From Thermoprotei archaeon (GTDB lineage: Archaea; Thermoproteota; Thermoprotei_A; Sulfolobales; Ignisphaeraceae): a stretch of DNA of 9,886 nt. Positions within the stretch are counted from its first letter, which is position 1, and each line of letters begins with the position of its first letter. The stretch covers positions 1 through 9,886 of the forward strand of contig QMWY01000027.1 of assembly GCA_003661865.1 (NCBI GenBank), written 5' to 3'. The notes beneath the pieces were generated by a model. It did not search any database and was not told the DNA's origin. It saw nothing but the letters and a program-made list of their open reading frames with translations. The translations under genes and the position numbers were made by a program. Shown here one piece after another: positions 1-6,657 of the stretch.

Positions 1-1
1 A

Positions 2-340
2 GGTCCCAGCAAGAGCTACGGGGGCCGCGGGCTCAACCCAACGCTCCAGCTCCTACGAGAGCTGCCCGCGGGGAACTACACCCTGGAGCTAGCCCTCGAC
101 CCCCCGCACAAGGTGAGCCGCCTAGAGGTCTACGGCCCCAGCTCAACGGCTATGGAGAGAGTTCAGCCCAGGTTCGAGGTTAGGCCTGAGGACTACCGCG
201 TGATAAAGATCGAGTACCCCTGCGGGGTTGACAGGACAAGGTCAGCGGTAGGGCTAGCTCTTTCAGCAGCTGGCGCGGCTATACTGGTAGCGCTCTACGC
301 CTCCTCAACGGGGAGGGGTAGCGCCAGGCGAATCCGGTAG
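2..340 (+). CDS. C-terminal part of an unidentified membrane-anchored protein (5' truncated by window edge)
   Basis: The reading frame is open from the left edge (codons from base 2) to the TAG at 338-340. The GTG at 113 is therefore just an internal valine codon, and the real start lies outside the window. The visible 112 residues begin with a beta-rich stretch (LPAGNYTLELAL). A single hydrophobic helix follows near the end (SAVGLALSAAGAAILVALYA), then a short Arg-rich tail (GRGSARRIR). That order fits an extracytoplasmic domain held by one C-terminal membrane anchor with a cytoplasmic basic tail. I do not recognise the family. It lies 127 bp upstream of the binding-protein gene on the same strand, but that gene appears to have its own promoter, so shared function is not shown. 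Confidence 0.7.
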   Translation, partial: GPSKSYGGRGLNPTLQLLRELPAGNYTLELALDPPHKVSRLEVYGPSSTAMERVQPRFEVRPEDYRVIKIEYPCGVDRTRSAVGLALSAAGAAILVALYASSTGRGSARRIR

Positions 341-413
341 TACATGTCTATGTATACCGGTGTTCTGCAGCCCCATTCTCTATCTAAAGAGGTTCTCAGT
401 AGGGGTATAGTAA

Positions 414-425
414 CGAATGTTTATT
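414..425 (+). promoter_or_regulatory. Probable BRE/TATA promoter of the binding-protein gene
   Basis: CGAAT (414-418) is immediately followed by TTTATTA (419-425), which resembles an archaeal BRE plus TATA box. A start site about 26 bases downstream would fall near 448. That leaves a leader of roughly 20 bases containing the AAGGTGGG ribosome-binding site before the TTG at 468. The box overlaps the ATG at 417, which argues against that ATG as the translation start. This is inferred by eye from spacing. Confidence 0.4.
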
Positions 426-455
426 ACGGTATGGGAACACCACTTCACACTGAGT

Positions 456-463
456 AAGGTGGG
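456..463 (+). promoter_or_regulatory. Ribosome-binding site that decides the TTG start of the binding protein
   Basis: AAGGTGGG matches the archaeal anti-Shine-Dalgarno partner (GGAGGTGAT) over AGGTG and sits 4 bases before the TTG at 468. No comparable site precedes the in-frame ATG at 417, whose upstream sequence is AGTAACGA. Confidence 0.55.
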
Positions 464-467
464 CTGC

Positions 468-2612
468 TTGAGGAAGGTTCTATCCCTAGCCCTACTCGCG
501 ACCCTTCTCATAGGCATAGTAGCGGTTGCCATACCCACAAGCGCCCAGCTACCCCTGCCCCCCGGCGTGCCGCGTGGTGATGTACTGGTTATAGAGAACC
601 ACTACGGAACCCATGCAGACCCTAAGAACTTCAATTACCTAGTCCCGGGTAGGCCTGGGTTCGGCGCAAGTGGCTTCAGCCAAGTGTGCGCAGGGTTCCT
701 ATGGTACATCAACACCACGAACTCGGAGCTGATAAACTGGCTCGCAGCCGCACCACCAGAGTACTCGGACGACTTCAAGACCATGAAGGTGTACCTGAGG
801 AAGGGGATCACGTGGAGCGACGGAACGCCGTTCACAGCGGACGACGTGGTGTTCCACGTCAAGATGATTATGAAGACCGAGGGTATGAATGGGCACTACC
901 TGTTCCTGCGCTGGGTTGAGGATGTTTACAAGGAGGACGACTACACCGTTGTGTTCAAGCTTAAGAAGCCCAACCCGAGGTTCCACTACTTCCTAACGGT
1001 CATCATCTACGGAGCGCCGTACCAGGCTATAATGCCTAAGCACGTATGGGAGAAGGTTAAGGACCCGCTCAAGTTCAAGTTCTACCCACCGGTGTGCCTA
1101 GGGCCCTACGTACTCAAGAATGTTGATCCTGGTGGCAACTGGTTCCTATGGGAGCGCAACGAGGACTGGTGGGGCACCAAGCTCTACGGCATGAAGCCCG
1201 CCCCGAAGTACGTCCTGTTCATACACCACGGACCTGAGGAGAAGAAGGCTCTCGCAATGTCCAAGCACGAGCTGGACGCCATTAGGACCTTCCTACCTGA
1301 GAACTTCGAGGTTGTGTGGAAGAACAACAAGTACATAGGTGGGTGGCGCGGCAAACCACCGTTTGCATGGCCCTTCGACGCCTGTGTCAAGGGTGTGGCA
1401 TTCAACGTGCTGAAGTACCCGTATAACATAACCGAGGTTAGGAGAGCGCTTGCCTTCGCGATAAACTTCAAGGTAATCTTCGATGCGTTCACAGGGCCTG
1501 ACGGCTCCAAACCAACACCCTCCGTACTACCCGTGGTTAGGCACGTGTACGATGACAAGCCACACTACGTAGCGCTTAAGGAGGAGCTGCTGAAGCTTGG
1601 GCTAGACCCCAACCCGCCGAAGGAGATACAGGAGCACTTGAAGTCCTTAGGGCTAGACCCATCGATAGTTTGGTGGAAGTTCGACCCCGAGTACTCCAAG
1701 AAGCTGCTTGAGAAGGTAGGGTTCACCTACAAGAACGGGCACTGGTACCTACCCACCGGTGAGAAGTGGGTCATACACATAACCGCGCCCTCAGGCTTCG
1801 AGATGGAGAGCCAGAGGATAGCGTTCCTAGTTGCTGAACAGTGGAAGAAGAACCTCGGTGTAGACGTGGTTGTAGAACCCGTCGAGTCAGGAACCTTCAC
1901 TAGCAGGCAGGCGAGGGGCAAGTTCGAGGTAGGTGCGTTCTGGCCCGGGTGCTCCCAGCTGCTGGACCTAACACCACACATCCAGTCGTGGGCAAGCAAG
2001 TACTTCGACCCCAACGCGCCAGGCATTGGCTGGGCAGGGTACAAGTTCCCGAAGCGCGCCGAGCTGGACAAGATCATAGATGAGCTCGAGTCGACTCCTC
2101 CATGGGACCCGAAGGTTAGAGAGCTCGAGAAGAAGGCGCTGCTAATCTGGGCGGAACAGCTGCCATGGATAGGGTTCTTCCCAACGCCGTTCTATACACT
2201 GCACGATAAGTACTGCTGGGAGAACTGGCCTGAGTTCCCAGAGAACTACTACATGGACCCAGTGTACTGGTGGGCGCAGATGCTCTTCATAATACTGCAG
2301 CTGAAGCCAACTGGTAGGTGCCCGACTAAGGAGGCTGTGCAGCCCGGTAAGCCACCCGTACTCCCCGTTGAGAAGCCAACGGCAACGCCGCCCAAGACAA
2401 CACCTAAGACTGTCGCTCCCGGAGCTACGGTAACTGTGACTAAGACTGTTGAGAGGACCGTTGTGTCAACTGTTGAGAAGGTGAGGACCATGTTCACAAC
2501 GGTTACCAAGGAGGTCACATCGGTTGTCACCGACTGGACCACCGCCGGTGTACTAGGAGTGGTTCTGCTGATCATAGGGATAGCCATCGGGTACGTGATC
2601 AGGAGGAGGTAA
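468..2612 (+). CDS. ABC transporter substrate-binding protein, family 5 (Opp/Dpp type), C-terminally membrane-anchored
   Basis: This protein captures solute outside the cell for the importer encoded downstream. From TTG 468 it has 714 residues. An N-terminal Sec signal follows a basic LRK start, with probable cleavage after TSA at about residue 26. The family 5 signature lies at about residues 108-129 (VYLRKGITWSDGTPFTADDV). The end has a Pro/Thr-rich linker, a Thr/Val-rich stalk, a transmembrane helix (GVLGVVLLIIGIAIGYVI) and a basic RRR tail, an anchor layout common for crenarchaeal binding proteins. The frame extends back to ATG 417. I prefer TTG 468 because it has a ribosome-binding site, gives a compact signal peptide, and ATG 417 overlaps a promoter-like box. 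Family members bind peptides, or oligosaccharides in many Crenarchaeota. The neighbouring alpha-glucosidase favours alpha-glucosides here, by inference only. Confidence 0.93.
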   Translation: MRKVLSLALLATLLIGIVAVAIPTSAQLPLPPGVPRGDVLVIENHYGTHADPKNFNYLVPGRPGFGASGFSQVCAGFLWYINTTNSELINWLAAAPPEYSDDFKTMKVYLRKGITWSDGTPFTADDVVFHVKMIMKTEGMNGHYLFLRWVEDVYKEDDYTVVFKLKKPNPRFHYFLTVIIYGAPYQAIMPKHVWEKVKDPLKFKFYPPVCLGPYVLKNVDPGGNWFLWERNEDWWGTKLYGMKPAPKYVLFIHHGPEEKKALAMSKHELDAIRTFLPENFEVVWKNNKYIGGWRGKPPFAWPFDACVKGVAFNVLKYPYNITEVRRALAFAINFKVIFDAFTGPDGSKPTPSVLPVVRHVYDDKPHYVALKEELLKLGLDPNPPKEIQEHLKSLGLDPSIVWWKFDPEYSKKLLEKVGFTYKNGHWYLPTGEKWVIHITAPSGFEMESQRIAFLVAEQWKKNLGVDVVVEPVESGTFTSRQARGKFEVGAFWPGCSQLLDLTPHIQSWASKYFDPNAPGIGWAGYKFPKRAELDKIIDELESTPPWDPKVRELEKKALLIWAEQLPWIGFFPTPFYTLHDKYCWENWPEFPENYYMDPVYWWAQMLFIILQLKPTGRCPTKEAVQPGKPPVLPVEKPTATPPKTTPKTVAPGATVTVTKTVERTVVSTVEKVRTMFTTVTKEVTSVVTDWTTAGVLGVVLLIIGIAIGYVIRRR

Positions 2613-2631
2613 GGAAACAGGCCATTTCCCG

Positions 2632-2647
2632 CATATATGTTTTTAAT
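2632..2647 (+). promoter_or_regulatory. AT-rich box between binding protein and permeases: internal promoter or U-rich terminator
   Basis: CATATATGTTTTTAAT lies 20-35 bases after the binding-protein stop codon. The TATAT and TTTTTAA elements could be a TATA box with transcription starting near 2662-2670. The T5 run (2640-2644) could instead be a partial archaeal terminator. Either would let binding-protein mRNA be made in excess over permease mRNA, a common need in ABC importers. The sequence alone does not decide. Confidence 0.35.
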
Positions 2648-2657
2648 CATTACAAGG

Positions 2658-2680
2658 GATACCTCTTCTTGAAAGGTATC
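2658..2680 (+). repeat. Inverted repeat with 7-bp arms upstream of the first permease gene
   Basis: GATACCT (2658-2664) and AGGTATC (2674-2680) are exact reverse complements separated by 9 bases. The stem-loop lies 14-20 bases downstream of the AT-rich box and 24 bases before the permease ATG, where an operator or an mRNA stability or attenuation hairpin would be expected. I saw no second copy elsewhere in the window. Confidence 0.5.
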
Positions 2681-2703
2681 GCGCCGCAAGGGTGTGGATA
2701 TCC

Positions 2704-3717
2704 ATGGTATCTAGGGCCCTGCTGATGTACATAGCTTCGCGGGCCGCAACCTTTGCAGCAACTATATTCCTCGCGTTCACCATAACCTTCCTCCTCCTCA
2801 GGGCCATGCCTGTAAGCGCTGTTGAGAACATAATAGCCTCCATGACGGCCCAGGGCCAGGTCTACGACCCGAAGGCTCTTATACAGCTTAGGCGCTCCCT
2901 CTACGAGCTCTTCGGCCTAACGGGGTCTCCAGTGGAGCAGTACTTTAGGTTCCTATACAGGTTCCTAACACTGGACTTCGGCCCATCGATCCTAGCGTTC
3001 CCAACACCCGTAAGGGAACTCATAATGAATAGGCTTCCGTGGACTGTGGGGTTGCTGGGGTTCTCTGTAGTGATCGCGTGGATCATAGGGAACATCCTTG
3101 GTACACTAGCAGCAGTTTTCGAGGGGACGAAACTCTCCAAAGCACTTCAATCCATAGCCCTAGTTATATACCCCATACCCTACTACATCATGGCCCTGGT
3201 ACTGATATACCTCTTTGCCTACCTCATACCCATATTCCCGCTAACAAGCGGCGCCGGTGTACTGACCCAAGGGTTAACCCCAGCCGCGATCATGGATCTG
3301 ATCAGGAGGAGTACGCTCCCAGCGCTATCCATAATAATACCGGGGATGCTCGGTTGGTGGTTCCTGAGCTCGAGAACCCTAACCCTCAACGTCCTATCCG
3401 AGGATTACACTGTCTACGCGGAGCTCAGGGGGCTTCCGAGGAGCTATATCCTTAGGAGGTACGTTCTGCGAAACATACTGCTTCCACAGACAACCGCTCT
3501 GGGCCTAGCCCTAGGCACGATCTTCAGCGGTGCCCTACTAACCGAGGTGATATTCGCCTACCCCGGCCTGGGCCAGCTCATGTACAGGGCCATCGCCAAC
3601 GGAGACTACTCCACGGCCCTTGGAGTACTCTCGCTCTCTATAATAGGGGTTGCAACCGCCACCTTCATCCTAGACATAATCTACCCATTCATAGACCCGA
3701 GGGTTAGGTACAGGTGA
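2704..3717 (+). CDS. ABC transporter permease, OppB/DppB type
   Basis: This is one of the two membrane subunits forming the translocation pore. From ATG 2704 it has 337 residues, normal for the family. Six hydrophobic segments are visible: an N-terminal one (about residues 15-35), then near 115-139, 149-178, 206-224, 263-287 and 305-327. The EAA coupling loop that docks onto the ATPases is at about 238-258 (YAELRGLPRSYILRRYVLRN). The ending PFIDPRVRYR is typical of this subunit. An in-frame GTG at 2692 could add four residues. I prefer ATG 2704 because GGTG at 2691-2694 then serves as ribosome-binding site. The TGA stop lies inside the ribosome-binding site of the next gene, so the two permeases are almost certainly co-translated. 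Confidence 0.93.
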   Translation: MVSRALLMYIASRAATFAATIFLAFTITFLLLRAMPVSAVENIIASMTAQGQVYDPKALIQLRRSLYELFGLTGSPVEQYFRFLYRFLTLDFGPSILAFPTPVRELIMNRLPWTVGLLGFSVVIAWIIGNILGTLAAVFEGTKLSKALQSIALVIYPIPYYIMALVLIYLFAYLIPIFPLTSGAGVLTQGLTPAAIMDLIRRSTLPALSIIIPGMLGWWFLSSRTLTLNVLSEDYTVYAELRGLPRSYILRRYVLRNILLPQTTALGLALGTIFSGALLTEVIFAYPGLGQLMYRAIANGDYSTALGVLSLSIIGVATATFILDIIYPFIDPRVRYR

Positions 3718-3718
3718 T
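3712..3718 (+). promoter_or_regulatory. Ribosome-binding site AGGTGAT of the second permease, containing the upstream stop codon
   Basis: AGGTGAT ends 5 bases before GTG 3724. The TGA within it (3715-3717) is the stop codon of the preceding permease gene, so termination and re-initiation occur at the same spot. Confidence 0.7.
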
Positions 3719-3723
3719 GATAC

Positions 3724-4632
3724 GTGGCGCAGCCTCAGAGCAGGGGTAGGAGGGTGAGGGCTCTCCTCCGGAGCCTAGCCACGGGCTTCGCAAATGTGTA
3801 TACGCGGAACCTCAAGTTCAGGATAGGGTTCACAGTCTTCATGGCTATACTGGTACTGGGCCTCCTATCCCTATGGGCTCCGCCAGGGTTTGAGTCCTGG
3901 TACAGCTACCCTAAGGATCGGCCCCCCTCGCCCCAATCCATAGACCTGCTCCTAGGCACCACTACTCATGGGCGTAGCGTGTTCTGGATGCTTAGCAGGG
4001 GTGTTCTCAACTCCCTCATAATCTCATTCATAACAGCCTTAGTGGCATCACACGTGGGCCTATTCATAGGGATGGCAGCGGGTATGAAGGGCGGCATAGT
4101 TGATAAGGCCTTGATGCTCATCACCGATACCTTCGTTGTGATCCCGCAGCTCCCCCTACTCATAGTCCTGGCTATGCTGCTCAAAGGCATGCTAACCATG
4201 CCCCTTCTAGGGCTCCTGATATCGATAACATCATGGCCCTGGCCCGCCCGGCAGGTAAGGGCTATTGTGCTGAGCCTTCGGGAGAGGGACTTCGTAACCG
4301 TAGCGCAGCTCTCGGGCATGGGTACGGGGAGGATAATACTCTCAGAGATAATGCCCCACCTACTCGGGTGGCACCTGATCAACGCTACGAACACAGTGCT
4401 TTATGCAATAGGCTCAGAGGCAGGGCTAGCCGTCCTAGGGCTATCGATACTGGATAAGGATACGCTGGGCACGATCATATACTGGGCGCTCAGCTACTCC
4501 GCGATCTACAGGGGCATCTGGTGGTGGATCGTGCCTCCCGTAGTGATCCTGATCGTGCTCTTCACATCCCTCTACCTGATCTCCGTGGGCTACACCGAGT
4601 ACCTTAACCCGAGGCTGAGGTATCAGAGGTGA
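3724..4632 (+). CDS. ABC transporter permease, OppC/DppC type
   Basis: This is the second pore subunit, 302 residues from GTG 3724. The start is fixed by AGGTGAT five bases upstream, and only 6 bases separate it from the previous stop. An Arg-rich cytoplasmic N-terminus precedes TM1 (about 35-52). The OppC-type segment LLGTTTHGRSVFWML follows (77-90), then further hydrophobic segments near 96-118, 130-154, 158-174, 224-243 and 266-288. The EAA loop is at about 186-210 (RERDFVTVAQLSGMG and onward). The C-terminus YLNPRLRYQR matches the family pattern of a conserved N/D-PRLR ending. The aspartate usual in the OppC 'GTDxxGRD' segment is replaced (GTTTHGRS), a mild departure I would not over-read. 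It pairs with the OppB-type subunit upstream. Confidence 0.92.
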   Translation: MAQPQSRGRRVRALLRSLATGFANVYTRNLKFRIGFTVFMAILVLGLLSLWAPPGFESWYSYPKDRPPSPQSIDLLLGTTTHGRSVFWMLSRGVLNSLIISFITALVASHVGLFIGMAAGMKGGIVDKALMLITDTFVVIPQLPLLIVLAMLLKGMLTMPLLGLLISITSWPWPARQVRAIVLSLRERDFVTVAQLSGMGTGRIILSEIMPHLLGWHLINATNTVLYAIGSEAGLAVLGLSILDKDTLGTIIYWALSYSAIYRGIWWWIVPPVVILIVLFTSLYLISVGYTEYLNPRLRYQR

Positions 4633-4633
4633 T
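4627..4633 (+). promoter_or_regulatory. Ribosome-binding site AGGTGAT pointing to a CTG start for the first ATPase
   Basis: AGGTGAT (4627-4633) contains the TGA stop of the second permease (4630-4632) and ends exactly 5 bases before CTG 4639. The same motif and the same 5-base spacing precede GTG 3724 and TTG 5647. The first conventional in-frame start, GTG 4660, lies 26 bases from this site and has no site of its own. Confidence 0.6.
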
Positions 4634-4638
4634 CGGGT

Positions 4639-5628
4639 CTGCCGAGCCGCGTACTCCTAGTGGATAGGGTCTACGGAGGGTACGAGGTGAAGACGTACGA
4701 GGAGCAGTTCTACGTAGATGCCGTCAGCGGGGTTACGCTGGAGGCCTATGAAAACGAGGTTCTGGGGATTGCTGGGGAGAGCGGCTGCGGCAAGTCAACA
4801 CTGCTGAAGATCATATACGGCTACGTGAAGCCCCCGCTAACAGTTCGCAGCGGGAGGGTCCTGGTGGACACCGGTAAGGGGAGCATAGACGTGCTCTCCA
4901 TGGACCTGGAGGAGCGGCGGTCAAGGATCTGGTGGAGGTACATATCCTACATACCGCAGAACGCCATGAACGTGCTCAACCCAACATCGAGGATCAGGGA
5001 CCACTTCGCAGAGGTCCTAAGGCTGCACCAGGGGCTTGATAGGGAGGAGGCGTACAGGGTCGCTGCGGAGTACGTAACCCAGCTTGGGCTCCCGAGAGAC
5101 GTGGTCAACGCCTTCCCACACCAGCTATCCGGCGGTATGAGGCAGCGTGTCGTCATAGCCCTAGCCCTGATCATGAAGCCGAGGGTCGTGTTAGCGGATG
5201 AGCCCACCACGGCGCTCGATGTTGTTGTGCAGCGCGGGATCCTCCAGACCCTCATCGAGAGGCAGCGCGAGCTCAGGAACACCCTGATCCTAGTAACCCA
5301 CGACATGGGCGTCCACGCGATGCTGACGGATAGGATAGCTATCATGTACGCGGGGAAGATCGTTGAGATCGGGCGCACTGAAGAGGTGTTCGAAAAGCCC
5401 CTGCACCCATACACCAGGATGCTCATAGAGTCCCTACCGAGGCTCGGTGACAAGAGGGTTAGGAAGGGGCTTGCTGGCCAGCCACCGGACCTCAGGAGCC
5501 CGCCACCTGGCTGCCGCTTCCACCCGAGGTGTCCATACACAACGGATCGGTGTAGGAGGGAGGAGCCGCCCCTGGTTGAGGTTGAGAAGGGTCACTGGGT
5601 GGCGTGCTGGCTATACGCAAAGAAGTAG
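4639..5628 (+). CDS. ABC transporter ATPase, OppD/DppD type (probable CTG start)
   Basis: This is one of two ATPases that power the importer from the cytoplasmic face. From CTG 4639 it has 329 residues (322 from GTG 4660). The motifs are complete: Walker A GESGCGKST (46-54), Q-loop Q107, signature LSGGMRQR (163-170), Walker B ending ADEP (186-189) with catalytic E188, and H-loop H221 (VTHD). The C-terminal oligopeptide-transporter domain (PLHPYTRML) carries four cysteines, C292, C298, C305 and C323, which could bind a metal or Fe-S cluster. CTG 4639 restores the first beta-strand (PSRVLLVDRVYGGYE) and sits 5 bases after a perfect AGGTGAT. GTG 4660 is the conservative alternative. ATP hydrolysis would require pairing with the OppF-type subunit that follows. 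Confidence 0.92.
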   Translation: MPSRVLLVDRVYGGYEVKTYEEQFYVDAVSGVTLEAYENEVLGIAGESGCGKSTLLKIIYGYVKPPLTVRSGRVLVDTGKGSIDVLSMDLEERRSRIWWRYISYIPQNAMNVLNPTSRIRDHFAEVLRLHQGLDREEAYRVAAEYVTQLGLPRDVVNAFPHQLSGGMRQRVVIALALIMKPRVVLADEPTTALDVVVQRGILQTLIERQRELRNTLILVTHDMGVHAMLTDRIAIMYAGKIVEIGRTEEVFEKPLHPYTRMLIESLPRLGDKRVRKGLAGQPPDLRSPPPGCRFHPRCPYTTDRCRREEPPLVEVEKGHWVACWLYAKK

Positions 5629-5634
5629 TTTCGC

Positions 5635-5641
5635 AGGTGAT
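5635..5641 (+). promoter_or_regulatory. Ribosome-binding site AGGTGAT deciding the TTG start of the second ATPase
   Basis: AGGTGAT ends 5 bases before TTG 5647. The site is 6 bases past the TAG stop of the first ATPase gene. No ATG or GTG near here in this frame would preserve the N-terminal strand KPLLELRGVTKIF. Confidence 0.65.
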
Positions 5642-5646
5642 AAGGC

Positions 5647-6657
5647 TTGGCGGGTCATGAAGCTGGGAAACCTCTTCTAGAGCTCCGGGGAGTGACAAAG
5701 ATATTCAGGTACGGGATGTTCGGCTTCAGGTTCAGGGCTGTTGACGACGTCAACCTTGTTATGGAGGATAGGCCCCTGATACTCACGATCGCTGGTGAGA
5801 GCGGCTCGGGCAAGTCGACCCTGGCGAAGATAATCCTAGGGATCCACAAGCCTGAGTATGGGCAGGTTCTCTACAGGGGTAGGGATATCCATAGGCTTAG
5901 GGGTAGGGAGCTCCTCTGGTTTAGGAAGGAGGTGCAGGCCGTCTTCCAGGACCCGTTCGCATCGTTCAACCCGTTGAAGAGGGTCTATGGGTACCTGTAC
6001 GAAACCGTTAAGAACATCGTTGGTATCAGTGAGAGGGCCAAGATCGACGCGTACATAGACGAGGTGCTTAGGAGCGTAGGGCTGAACCTAGACAAGGTGA
6101 AGGGGAAGTACCCCCACGAGTTCTCCGGCGGAGAGCTTCAGAGGGTTGCGATAGCACGGGCTCTGCTCACCAGGCCCAGGCTCATCATAGCAGACGAGCC
6201 CGTCTCCATGCTCGACGCCTCGCTAAGGGTCAACATACTCAACGTGTTCAAGCGCATCAGGGAGGAGATGGGGACCTCATTCATATACATAACCCACGAC
6301 CTAGCAACAGCTTACTACATAAGCGACCTGATAGCGATCATGTACAGGGGCAGCGTGATCGAGTACGGGCCCATAGAGAGGGTCCTGACAAAGCCCCTGC
6401 ACCCATACACCCAGACGCTGCTCGAATCGATACCAGAGCCCGATCCGCGTAGAAGGAGCGAGTGGCTCAAGCCGATCAAGCTCTCGGGTATAGAGGAGAA
6501 GGAGTTCGTTGCCAAGGGATGCAAGTTCGCACCGCGCTGCCCATACGCAACGAAGCGCTGCTTCGAGGAGCCGCCGCCTGAGGTTGTTGTAAACGGTGTT
6601 AGGGTTAGGTGCTGGCTATACTACGTAAAGGGGTCTAGCCCTGCTGAGAAGCGGTGA
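5647..6657 (+). CDS. ABC transporter ATPase, OppF/DppF type
   Basis: This is the second ATPase of the importer, 336 residues from TTG 5647, a start set by AGGTGAT five bases upstream. Motifs in order are Walker A GESGSGKST (50-58), Q-loop Q101 in VFQDPFASFNP, signature FSGGELQR (159-166), Walker B LIIADEP (179-185) with catalytic E184, D-loop SMLDA and H-loop H217 (ITHD). The OppF-type C-terminal domain (PLHPYTQTLL) follows, with cysteines C292, C298, C305 and C322 in the same C-x5-C-x6-C-x(n)-C spacing as the partner ATPase. All catalytic residues look intact, so both nucleotide sites could be active. It is the last gene of the transporter operon. Its 3' end overlaps the convergent alpha-glucosidase gene by 23 bp. 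Confidence 0.94.
   Translation: MAGHEAGKPLLELRGVTKIFRYGMFGFRFRAVDDVNLVMEDRPLILTIAGESGSGKSTLAKIILGIHKPEYGQVLYRGRDIHRLRGRELLWFRKEVQAVFQDPFASFNPLKRVYGYLYETVKNIVGISERAKIDAYIDEVLRSVGLNLDKVKGKYPHEFSGGELQRVAIARALLTRPRLIIADEPVSMLDASLRVNILNVFKRIREEMGTSFIYITHDLATAYYISDLIAIMYRGSVIEYGPIERVLTKPLHPYTQTLLESIPEPDPRRRSEWLKPIKLSGIEEKEFVAKGCKFAPRCPYATKRCFEEPPPEVVVNGVRVRCWLYYVKGSSPAEKR

Noticed and set aside
113..340. A complete 75-residue gene starting at GTG 113
   Set aside because: The frame stays open upstream to base 2 with protein-like sequence and there is no ribosome-binding site before 113, so this is the tail of a longer gene.
371..392. Pyrimidine-rich CCCCATTCTCTATCT and TATCTAAAG as terminator or promoter
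   Set aside because: No T run of five or more and no good TATA spacing to a start codon. The box at 414-425 fits the downstream gene better.
2658..2680. Inverted repeat as a Thermococcales-type sugar regulator (TrmB/TGM) site
   Set aside because: The arms GATACCT/AGGTATC with a 9-base spacer do not match TATCAC-N5-GTGATA, and the organism appears crenarchaeal.
3039..3455. Overlapping + strand frame inside the first permease gene
   Set aside because: It is a frame-shifted shadow of the permease. The translation lacks membrane segments and is rich in His/Pro/Arg.
4947..5540. Long open frame on the - strand opposite the OppD-type ATPase
   Set aside because: It is the antisense shadow of a gene whose Walker and signature motifs are complete. 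Its translation is low-complexity and Ser/Arg-rich, with no family resemblance.
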